From: Candidatus Zhuqueibacterota bacterium 4572_119
Lineage (GTDB): Bacteria > Zhuqueibacterota > Zhuqueibacteria > Thermofontimicrobiales > Thermofontimicrobiaceae
Length of the DNA stretch: 5,736 bases
Reading direction: 5' to 3'
Assembly: GCA_002084535.1 (NCBI GenBank)
Contig: NBLI01000159.1
Location: 1-5,736 of the forward strand
The notes under the pieces are model-generated. The model ran no database searches, was not told the DNA's origin, and saw only the letters and a program-made list of their open reading frames with translations. Within the stretch, counting starts at the first letter, position 1. Every line of letters starts with the position of its first letter. Shown piece after piece: positions 1-5,736 of this stretch. A program made the translations under genes and the position numbers.

Positions 1-329
1 CCGGTGATCATTTTGCTGATAAACAAACCTGTTTCATAGGCACACAATACCGGTAGCTTTTTCGACAGCGCGTAACAAATTTCATATCCCACACCCAATG
101 ACGGATTGGACACTTCAGCAACAACCACCTCACATTCATCCAGCCATTTTATATCCTGCTCAAAGACTCTTCGCGGCGCCCACTTTTCTTCATCGCTAAA
201 AATATCTTCTCTGACAATGTGTTCGGATAACACCTCGTGTCCCTGGCTTTTCAAATGAGCGACTATTTTTTTGTAAATAGACAGGTATTTTCTTCCACCA
301 GCGATCGATGCTGAAAAATAGATTTTCAT
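1..329 (-). CDS. Partial DNPH1/Rcl-type 2'-deoxynucleoside 5'-phosphate N-hydrolase (nucleoside 2-deoxyribosyltransferase superfamily), 3' end outside window
   Basis: The visible part encodes 109 complete codons starting MKIYFSASIAGGRKY; the C-terminus lies beyond position 1. The pattern is that of the DNPH1 (Rcl) family: an N-terminal YFS.SI.GGR motif (Tyr4, Arg13), an EQD..WL motif with Asp59, then VVVAEVSNPSLGVGYE with Ser77 and Glu83. In characterised DNPH1 enzymes the equivalent Tyr, Arg, Asp, Ser and Glu bind the 5'-phosphate and sugar, and the Glu is the catalytic nucleophile. All are present, so the enzyme is probably active. The family cleaves the N-glycosidic bond of deoxynucleoside monophosphates, giving free base and deoxyribose 5-phosphate, and is linked to nucleotide salvage and pool sanitation. 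Human DNPH1 is about 174 residues, so roughly a third is missing here. The start is supported by a GGAG six bases upstream. A true deoxyribosyl transferase is the main alternative; the GGR and PSLGVGYE motifs favour the hydrolase. Confidence 0.85.
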   Translation of the reverse strand, partial: MKIYFSASIAGGRKYLSIYKKIVAHLKSQGHEVLSEHIVREDIFSDEEKWAPRRVFEQDIKWLDECEVVVAEVSNPSLGVGYEICYALSKKLPVLCAYETGLFISKMIT

Positions 330-335
330 TTAATT

Positions 336-339
336 CTCC
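336..339 (-). promoter_or_regulatory. Ribosome binding site of the DNPH1-like gene
   Basis: On the minus strand GGAG is followed by a six-base AT spacer and then the ATG at 329-327. This is a standard Shine-Dalgarno arrangement. It fixes the start codon and suggests the gene can be translated independently of the upstream MutS-like gene. Confidence 0.7.
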
Positions 340-425
340 AATTCTAAAATTTCAAACTAATCACACAAAAGCTGCAAAATTATTTTTGATGTTTTCATGT
401 ATTTCGTTGGCATATTTTATTTATT

Positions 426-474
426 GTCAATTCTCAATTAGCCGTTCACAATTGTGAATTGACAATAGTGAATG
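426..474. repeat. Heptad-phased AATT repeat with inverted arms
   Basis: The 49 bases divide into seven consecutive heptamers: gtcaatt, ctcaatt, agccgtt, cacaatt, gtgaatt, gacaata, gtgaatg. Six of the seven have AAT at positions 4-6. The array also forms an inverted repeat: ATTGTCAATTC at 423-433 is the exact reverse complement of 456-466, and cacaattgtg at 447-456 is itself a palindrome. It lies between the end of the MutS-like pseudogene and the DNPH1-like gene. The stem is AT-rich and not followed by a U-run on the minus strand, so it does not look like a normal intrinsic terminator. It resembles the short tandem heptamer repeats found in intergenic DNA of several bacterial groups; function unknown. 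Confidence 0.6.
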
Positions 475-491
475 ATCACAAGCTGCTAAAT

Positions 492-2082
492 TTAAGTTAC
501 AGGCAATCCCTCCAACTCCATGATCTTCAATGCATTTGTTGTCGGACAAGGACCCGGATGCAGCTTATAATCAAAAACCATTTTACCATTTTTCACTTCT
601 TCGCGGAAATGATAATTTTTAAAATCCGCGACTTCTTTCTCCAATTTGGTTAATTCCAGATCATGAGTGGAAACAATTCCCAAACCCTTTAATCCAGTCA
701 ACGAGCGGATGAACGCGCGGCTGCCAATCAACCGCTCTTTATTATTTGTGCCCTTGTAAATTTCATCAACCAAAAAGGTAAATCTCACTGGTCTTTTTCG
801 CGGAAAAATCATTACAAATCTTCTGCTCAAACGGGATAAGCGGATGCCCCAATTTTTCAGCTTTAAAAATATATTCACTGGAATTATTTTCGTTTAATTC
901 CGGGAAATTATATTCCGGATTTAAATAAGCAAAATTCGCCAGGGAAATAAGCGCTTCCAAATCAAAGATTTTATCCAACCAGCGGGGGAATTTTTCTTTA
1001 AATTTTAGTTTACATCTATTTAACTGAAAGGCAAATAAAAAATCCCAGGGTAGCGCCGCGTTTAAGAAGAACCCCGTAACAAGATTCATTCGCAACCCAA
1101 TGGCAATCACGACAAAATTCAATTTTCTAATTTCCATTGAGGGATTGCTTTTTTTAACTCTGAACAGTTTGGTTAACTCTTGCAAACTTTTGTTTTTTTT
1201 GTACGGATATTTTTCCAAATAAGAGAAGACAGTACGATATTTTTTCATCTCCTCTATCAAAAATTCTGACTCCTCAAAATTACCTGAGTAATATTTGTGA
1301 TTCCAAAAGTAAATTACAAGGTAAACAGCCAGCGAAATTACAAGAAAATAGATTGGAAGTTGGAAAAGAAAATAGCTCGCCAAAAAAACCCAGTTTAGTC
1401 CTGCGACCAACGCTGAAAAAATCAGTACCAATTTTAGATTTTTATCAGGATTTAATCGCTGCAACCAGTTCATCAACCTTTCATCGTCCAGACGATTTTT
1501 TGAAACCAGGTTAAAAGCCAATAACAATTTATCACGGAACCTGATTAAAGGTGAAATTTCCCTGATTAGATTCTGTCGTTTGATAATTGTTTGTAAACGC
1601 GGCGCCACATCGAGCAGCCAGCTTTTTAACCTAAAACTTCCCGATACCGAAACTGACATATCTATTAATTGATGAAGTGATTTTTCACCGCTGATATCGA
1701 GATCGACTTCAAACGGATGCAACTCATCGGCTGCCAGATCCGCAGCCGAAGGGATTTTCTCCCAGTTCAATTCCATTCTGGCAATGTGAGACTTTTTTAT
1801 TTCAAGATATATTTTATGCCTGTTTAAGCTTGATTCGATTTTTCTGTGCAAATAAGCAACCACACTAAATATGATTAAAGCTGCTCCAATGACCGCGTAA
1901 CTAAGTTGATGATTCACCCAAAATATCGGAATTCCGATAAATAAAATGAACAAAAAAATTATCAGCCGGTACCACGAGAACTGTTTGCTTATTTTTTGTA
2001 ATTTATCCATTCGCTTTTGCAGTCGGCGAATTTGGTTTGCTATTGCTTTTAGTCTGTGTTGTTTTTTTGTTTTTTTTTCCAT
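492..2082 (-). pseudogene. Membrane-anchored MutS-family ATPase, disrupted: Walker A to signature region deleted with a frameshift
   Basis: The first frame (2082-766, 438 residues) starts MEKKTKKQ. It has a basic coiled-coil-like stretch (about 8-35), two hydrophobic segments (about 39-56 and 60-78), a MutS domain III-like region (HPFEVDLDISGEKSLHQL at about 122-139), two more membrane segments (about 218-240 and 242-260), and a pre-ATPase KAEKLGHPLIP motif (408-417). It ends SEIYLFG at a TGA. In MutS ATPases IYLF is the strand just before the P-loop (GxNMxGKS). Instead, the next base-frame opens directly with FLVDEI, the Walker B motif, from 776, and continues through YKGTNNKERLIGSRAF, the switch histidine in STHD, and a normal C-terminus ending at the TAA at 492-494. 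Walker A, Q-loop and signature are found in no frame here. Genuine sequence totals about 530 residues, against roughly 600 expected for this family (from memory). The product as read cannot bind ATP normally. The gene sits 27 nt after the helicase gene; its Shine-Dalgarno (GGGAAGAG at 2096-2103) is 13 nt from the ATG, rather distant. An assembly error is the alternative to true decay. Confidence 0.88.
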
Positions 2083-2109
2083 TTTATATCTATCACTCTT
2101 CCCTATCGA

Positions 2110-5100
2110 TTATTCGACAAACGATAAATTAACATCAGCAAAGTCCCCGCTGACATTATAACCTCCACTTTGAACAAATGCGAGATTTTTTAGTATGTTA
2201 ATGTAATTTTCAACCTGGCTCTCATCATAAATTTCACCTGTTTTGTAATCAATGATTTTTACTTCTTTAGTTTGCTCATTCACCATCATTCGGTCAAGAC
2301 GGAATTCCTGTCCATCAGGACTGAAAATTGAATACTCTGTAAAAACTTTGTCCCATTTTTGTGAAGAAAATATATCAGGTTTTTGAGTCATAAATTTGTC
2401 CACTTCACTGATGAGAGATTTGATCTTTTCTGCTGACATTAGTCCACCGTAATTGCTCACCGTTTTCGCTGCGGCAAACTCCCGTTCTTCTTTTGTGTTA
2501 AATTTGATGAATGATAAATAATAATGAGCCACATTCCCCTTTTCAACGGCTTTATCTTTTAAATAAACTTTTTGATAATCAATTTTTTCTTTTTCGATTT
2601 GCTCCAGATATTGTGAATGATTTGAATCAAGAAAATCTTTGATGAAGTTAAAGTCTTTTTCCTCTGCTATCTCTTCTGTTTCCTTTTTGCTTCCCAATTT
2701 CCCCGCTTTCCCAAAAACAATATTTCGCGTTTCGGTTTTTAGTAAATCCTTATTTTTAAAAAGCAAATAAATCGTTCTGCCAAACAACTTAATTACGGAG
2801 GAATCGACATCCTTCTGAATTTCTTCCAGCAGCTTACCAATACCGCCTGTTTTTTGAAATGAAAAATAGAGAAACAGGTTGGACTTTGCTCTGGTCGCGG
2901 CCACATAAAAACTATTCAGCTCTTCAATTGCTCCCCGTATTTCCGCTTGCTGATGTAAATTTTTGTTTTTACACAATGGCATGATACTGTCATAATTAAA
3001 AGTTAGCGCGTAATTACCGAAACCGCTGTAATCAGCCTCATATTCCAGATAAGAATTTAAATTGCCCGCGTCGCGTCCCTGCCGGGCTGTCAGATTCCAG
3101 TAACAAAAGACACTTTCGAATTCCAGCCCCTTTGCCTTGTGAATGGTTAGTAATTTAATCGCGTTCACCGTTTCCAAACCAGCCTGCTGATAACTTTCGT
3201 TCTGCTCGTTTTCCTGGCACCACATGAGAAAACCATGAAGACTGTTTAAATAATCATAATTATTATTTCCAAAATCCGCGATCACTTCCAAAAATAAATT
3301 GATATTCTTAATATCGTTTTCAAGATTAAAAATACCCGTCACATTATATTCTTCCAAAAATTCTTTGGTAAAATTTAGCAGATCAATATCTTGACAATGG
3401 AAAGATTTGTCTTTCAGAATTATCGAGTTGAAAGAATTTTCGATAAAATTATTCAATTTAGCAATAGCGGGAATATTATTAAGTTCCGCGAAAAAGACAG
3501 ATTGGGAAAACTCCTTCTTGTCGAAATCCCGGTAAGTCAAAGCAATTTCTTTTAATTCAGCCGCATTTAGCAGCACCAGGTCAGAGCGGAGAAAAATCAG
3601 CAGATCGTAAATATCATTAAAGACCAAATATTTGAACAGGTACAAAATGGGTTTAACTGCCCGGTGAAAAAATATTGAAATTGCGGATTCAAGAATATAA
3701 TCGATTCCCAGTTCATCTAATACATTTGCCATGTGCTGCAAATCTTTGTTCTTTCGCGCCAGCAAAGCCGTTGAATGAAGCGACAGCTTGCCTTGCTGGT
3801 AAAGCGGGTACAACTCTTTTTCTATTAATTCCCGAATCGCTCCTTCTTCATCTCTGATGTCATTCTCATCGCTTTTGCCGCTGGAATAATTTCTGTAATT
3901 CACTTGCACAAATCCGGATTTATTTTTAAAAAACGCTTCAACATCCTGGTATTGCCAAACAATTTGTTTTTCTTTCAGCCGCTCATGTAAAAAGTTGTCC
4001 GAATAAATTCTGTTAAAAAACCTCAAAAGAATTTCATCGCTGCGATAAGATGTATCCAATGTCGCTTCAACGGCTTCTTCCAAAATATTTGGCATTTGCA
4101 GCAACAAATCCCGCTCACCGCCGCGCCAACCGTAAATTGATTGTTTTTCATCTCCAACCACGATGGTTCCGCCATAATCCTTAATGCCAAAGCCGCTGAT
4201 GACTTCCTTGATAATCGGCAGCAAAATTTTAAACTGGATAATACTGGTGTCCTGAAATTCATCGATAAGAATGAAGCGAATTCGTGTTGCCAGGTATTCG
4301 TAAAACGAATTGGTCACATTATTTTGGTCGATCAGGGATAGCTCAGGGTCATAAAGATATTTGAATGTATAATAAGATATATCGCTGTATGTAAAGACTT
4401 TTTCCCTGAATTTTATTTCATCATATTTTGCCAATATTTTTTGGCACAACTGGCGGATTTCTTTTTCTTCTGGCAGCAACTCTTTGTAAAAAATATATTC
4501 AGCTAAAAATTCAAAAGCGGTGTTTAATTCATCTTTTAAATATTGCCCCTGTTCTTTGTCAACATTTTGTTTAAAAAGTTTGTTGCCGTTCCAAAATGGA
4601 TTTTTGTCAAACAATGTTCTATGATTTTCAACGAGAAAAGACTCGTTCCCTAATTTACCCACGAGTATTTTTCCCAACTCTCCAGCCGGCGCGTTTTTAT
4701 TATCATTAAAAAAAATCTCAAATATTTCTTTCTTCACCAGCTCCTGTGCCGTAAAATGACTTTTCTTTTCATTAATATGAACCTGAACCTGATCAATAAC
4801 ATTGGTAAATATTTCATTGAATCTCGCCAGCATTTGTTCCGCGTATTCTTCGGGCACATTGTCGCAAGGTCTTTTTATTGTTTGGTTTTCAATAAAATGG
4901 AAAATCCACCTTTTCTCAATAATTGATTTCACCAGGCTTTCATAACTTCCAATTGTTCTTTTGCCCGATCTTTGAAAAAATTCTTTTAACAGTGCCATAC
5001 TCTTATTTCCAAGAACCGCTTGATACAGTTCATCCATCAGCTCTTCATCGATGCGATTCTCAATGACAAAATTATTCAGCCCAAGATATGGACCAATAAT

Positions 5101-5475
5101 CGTTTTAAATATTTTGTGCGTGAAAGCATCGATAGTGCTGATCTGCACCTGGGTTTTATTCATCAACATTTCCTGATAAACTGATCCAAGCACTCTCAAA
5201 TCATCTTCAGTCACTGTAACATCTAAAATCGTTTTGAGATTTTCACAAAGTTTCTTTCCTTCATCGGTTCGATTGATGATTTCTTCAAGATGATTAAAAA
5301 TTCGTTCCCGGATTTCAGCGGTGGCTTTTTTGGTGAAAGTGATCACCAAAATTTCATTGAAATGAATACCGTGTTTTTGAAATTTCAAAAGCAATCCAAT
5401 ATATTCCAGGGAAAGCCGATAAGTCTTTCCCGTTCCCGCGCTGGCGCGGATTACTTTTTTTATGAAATCGGTCAT
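2110..5475 (-). CDS. addA: AddA/RecB-type UvrD-family helicase with C-terminal PD-(D/E)XK nuclease
   Basis: This 1121-residue protein is a superfamily 1A DNA helicase fused to a RecB-type nuclease. Helicase motifs in order: I (Walker A) ASAGTGKT at 11-18; Ia VITFTKKAT at 44-52; Ib STIDAF at 113-118; II ILIDEFQD at 402-409; III VVGDEKQSIYGWRGG at 439-453; IV TSYRS at 475-479; V TIHKAKGLEF at 777-786; VI FYVAATRAK at 856-864. The nuclease has GNVAH with His984, Glu1047, Asp1061 in RLDRMM, Asp1076 and Lys1078 in IIDYKT, and Gln1087/Tyr1091 (QxxxY), so every expected catalytic residue is present. The nuclease domain lacks the cysteine quartet of an iron-sulphur cluster, which fits AddA rather than AddB. 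Length is normal for AddA. Known members, with AddB (or RecB with RecC), unwind and resect double-strand ends to start recombination and degrade foreign linear DNA. No AddB partner is visible within the 261 bases upstream. The start is supported by an AAGGA seven bases before the ATG. A stand-alone helicase-nuclease role is possible. Confidence 0.93.
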   Translation of the reverse strand: MTDFIKKVIRASAGTGKTYRLSLEYIGLLLKFQKHGIHFNEILVITFTKKATAEIRERIFNHLEEIINRTDEGKKLCENLKTILDVTVTEDDLRVLGSVYQEMLMNKTQVQISTIDAFTHKIFKTIIGPYLGLNNFVIENRIDEELMDELYQAVLGNKSMALLKEFFQRSGKRTIGSYESLVKSIIEKRWIFHFIENQTIKRPCDNVPEEYAEQMLARFNEIFTNVIDQVQVHINEKKSHFTAQELVKKEIFEIFFNDNKNAPAGELGKILVGKLGNESFLVENHRTLFDKNPFWNGNKLFKQNVDKEQGQYLKDELNTAFEFLAEYIFYKELLPEEKEIRQLCQKILAKYDEIKFREKVFTYSDISYYTFKYLYDPELSLIDQNNVTNSFYEYLATRIRFILIDEFQDTSIIQFKILLPIIKEVISGFGIKDYGGTIVVGDEKQSIYGWRGGERDLLLQMPNILEEAVEATLDTSYRSDEILLRFFNRIYSDNFLHERLKEKQIVWQYQDVEAFFKNKSGFVQVNYRNYSSGKSDENDIRDEEGAIRELIEKELYPLYQQGKLSLHSTALLARKNKDLQHMANVLDELGIDYILESAISIFFHRAVKPILYLFKYLVFNDIYDLLIFLRSDLVLLNAAELKEIALTYRDFDKKEFSQSVFFAELNNIPAIAKLNNFIENSFNSIILKDKSFHCQDIDLLNFTKEFLEEYNVTGIFNLENDIKNINLFLEVIADFGNNNYDYLNSLHGFLMWCQENEQNESYQQAGLETVNAIKLLTIHKAKGLEFESVFCYWNLTARQGRDAGNLNSYLEYEADYSGFGNYALTFNYDSIMPLCKNKNLHQQAEIRGAIEELNSFYVAATRAKSNLFLYFSFQKTGGIGKLLEEIQKDVDSSVIKLFGRTIYLLFKNKDLLKTETRNIVFGKAGKLGSKKETEEIAEEKDFNFIKDFLDSNHSQYLEQIEKEKIDYQKVYLKDKAVEKGNVAHYYLSFIKFNTKEEREFAAAKTVSNYGGLMSAEKIKSLISEVDKFMTQKPDIFSSQKWDKVFTEYSIFSPDGQEFRLDRMMVNEQTKEVKIIDYKTGEIYDESQVENYINILKNLAFVQSGGYNVSGDFADVNLSFVE

Positions 5476-5482
5476 TGATAAA

Positions 5483-5487
5483 TCCTT
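5483..5487 (-). promoter_or_regulatory. Ribosome binding site of the addA-like gene
   Basis: On the minus strand AAGGA stands seven bases before the ATG at 5475-5473. The spacing is ideal and places the first Walker A residue only ten codons from the start, as is usual for AddA/RecB helicases. Confidence 0.75.
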
Positions 5488-5524
5488 TTTTAAAATGTTA
5501 CTATTCAGGTATAGTTATTCCAGA

Positions 5525-5540
5525 AGCCGCTGAAGCGGCT
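5525..5540. repeat. Short palindrome 1 (7-GA-7)
   Basis: AGCCGCT, GA, AGCGGCT: a perfect 7-bp inverted repeat around a two-base centre, GC-rich against an AT-rich background. It lies 49 bases upstream of the addA-like start codon, so it would fall in the leader or promoter of that gene. There is no following T-run on either strand, so it is not a conventional terminator. It matches two neighbouring palindromes in architecture and resembles REP-like dispersed elements. Confidence 0.6.
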
Positions 5541-5570
5541 AAATTGACTTGCAATGTTGATTCATGGACA

Positions 5571-5586
5571 CCACGATGAATCGTGG
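5571..5586. repeat. Short palindrome 2 (7-GA-7)
   Basis: CCACGAT, GA, ATCGTGG: a perfect 7-bp inverted repeat with the same GA centre as palindrome 1. After one A-A mismatch it extends by two further pairs (AC at 5568-5569 with GT at 5588-5589). It starts 46 bases after the start of palindrome 1. The stem sequence differs from the other two copies, so only the architecture is shared. Confidence 0.6.
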
Positions 5587-5620
5587 AGTTAATACAACCG
5601 ATTTTTGAACGAACGCAAAT

Positions 5621-5636
5621 AGCTGCTTCAGCAGCT
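5621..5636. repeat. Short palindrome 3 (7-TC-7, GA centre on minus strand)
   Basis: AGCTGCT, TC, AGCAGCT: a perfect 7-bp inverted repeat. On the minus strand its centre reads GA, so it is the same form as palindromes 1 and 2 in opposite orientation. Its stem is one base different per arm from palindrome 1 (AGCTGCT against AGCCGCT), which suggests common origin with a compensatory change. It starts 50 bases after the start of palindrome 2. Confidence 0.6.
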
Positions 5637-5640
5637 TACA

Positions 5641-5736
5641 AAATTATAAAAAGACGACTAAAGCTGACAATTACTTTAAAATCATCATATTGCCACAAAA
5701 TCACAAAGGACGCGGAGAAAAATTTAATAAAGAAAA
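5641..5736. other. Non-coding AT-rich flank with degenerate repeat-like sequence
   Basis: No open reading frame with a plausible start is visible on either strand. At 5693-5717 there is a loose CACAAA-type iteration (ccacaaaa, tcacaaagg, acgcggag) like the degenerate cacaaag/cacgaag intergenic repeats often met in uncultured bacterial genomes. At 5653-5668 the sequence gacgactaaagctgac looks like a decayed fourth palindrome, but only a few bases still pair. The promoter of the addA-like gene should lie between here and 5476, but I could not pick a convincing -35/-10 pair. Confidence 0.35.

Noticed and set aside
423..466. Intrinsic terminator for the MutS-like gene
   Set aside because: The stem is AT-rich, the loop is long (22 bases), and no U-run follows on the minus strand.
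459..653. 64-codon plus-strand frame over the 3' end of the MutS-like gene
   Set aside because: It is antisense to the conserved MutS C-terminus, has no visible ribosome binding site and no recognisable domain.
766..779. Programmed ribosomal frameshift at the T5 run
   Set aside because: A shift would join the two frames but still omit the P-loop, Q-loop and signature region, so it would not yield a working ATPase.
777..878. Start of the 128-residue frame (MNIFLKLKNWGIRL...) as a separate small protein
   Set aside because: The first 34 residues are an out-of-frame reading of the MutS-like gene; only the part from FLVDEI (776) onward is homologous coding sequence, so this is the second half of a broken gene rather than a gene of its own.
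4023..4262. 79-codon minus-strand frame inside the helicase gene
   Set aside because: It lies fully within an intact, motif-rich helicase gene in another frame, and its Cys/Ser/Ala-rich product shows no family features.
5290..5478. 62-codon plus-strand frame over the start of the helicase gene
   Set aside because: It is antisense to the Walker A and motif Ia region, whose conservation explains the open frame.
5491..5530. Sigma-70 promoter for the addA-like gene
   Set aside because: TATACC and TAACAT can serve as -10 candidates, but neither has a good -35 at 16-18 bases, and AT-rich sequence gives such matches by chance.
5525..5636. CRISPR array
   Set aside because: The three palindromes have different stem sequences and are only 16 bases long; there is no constant repeat, and no cas genes are visible.

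Overview
The window comes from an AT-rich bacterial chromosome. All recognisable genes lie on the minus strand. The overall character (AT-rich codons, Lys/Asn/Ile-rich proteins, an AddA-type helicase-nuclease beside a membrane-anchored MutS-like protein, intergenic repeats built from AATT heptads and short palindromes) suggests a member of the Bacteroidetes/FCB assemblage or a nearby uncultured phylum. That placement is inference; no rRNA or other marker gene is present.

Layout, read in the direction of transcription (right to left). Positions 5476-5736 are non-coding and hold three short perfect palindromes of identical 7-2-7 architecture plus degenerate repeat-like sequence. Positions 5475-2110 encode an intact 1121-residue AddA/RecB-type UvrD-family helicase with a complete C-terminal PD-(D/E)XK nuclease. 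After a 27-nt gap, positions 2082-492 hold a MutS-family ATPase gene with N-terminal membrane segments. This gene is broken: the coding sequence jumps from the beta-strand before the Walker A loop directly to the Walker B motif, with a change of frame. The P-loop, Q-loop and signature region (about 70-75 codons) are absent. Positions 330-491 are intergenic with a heptad-phased inverted repeat. Positions 329-1 hold the 5' part of a DNPH1/Rcl-type deoxynucleotide N-hydrolase (nucleoside 2-deoxyribosyltransferase superfamily), cut by the window edge.

The three genes all belong to DNA repair or nucleotide-pool maintenance: double-strand-end processing, a MutS-like ATPase, and hydrolysis of deoxynucleoside monophosphates. 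The first two are probably co-transcribed; the third has its own ribosome binding site after a 162-nt gap and may be separate. I see no clear evidence of a new system. The most notable observation is the precise loss of the ATPase core of the MutS-like gene, which is either a real pseudogenising deletion or an assembly error. The next is the cluster of matched palindromes upstream of the helicase gene.
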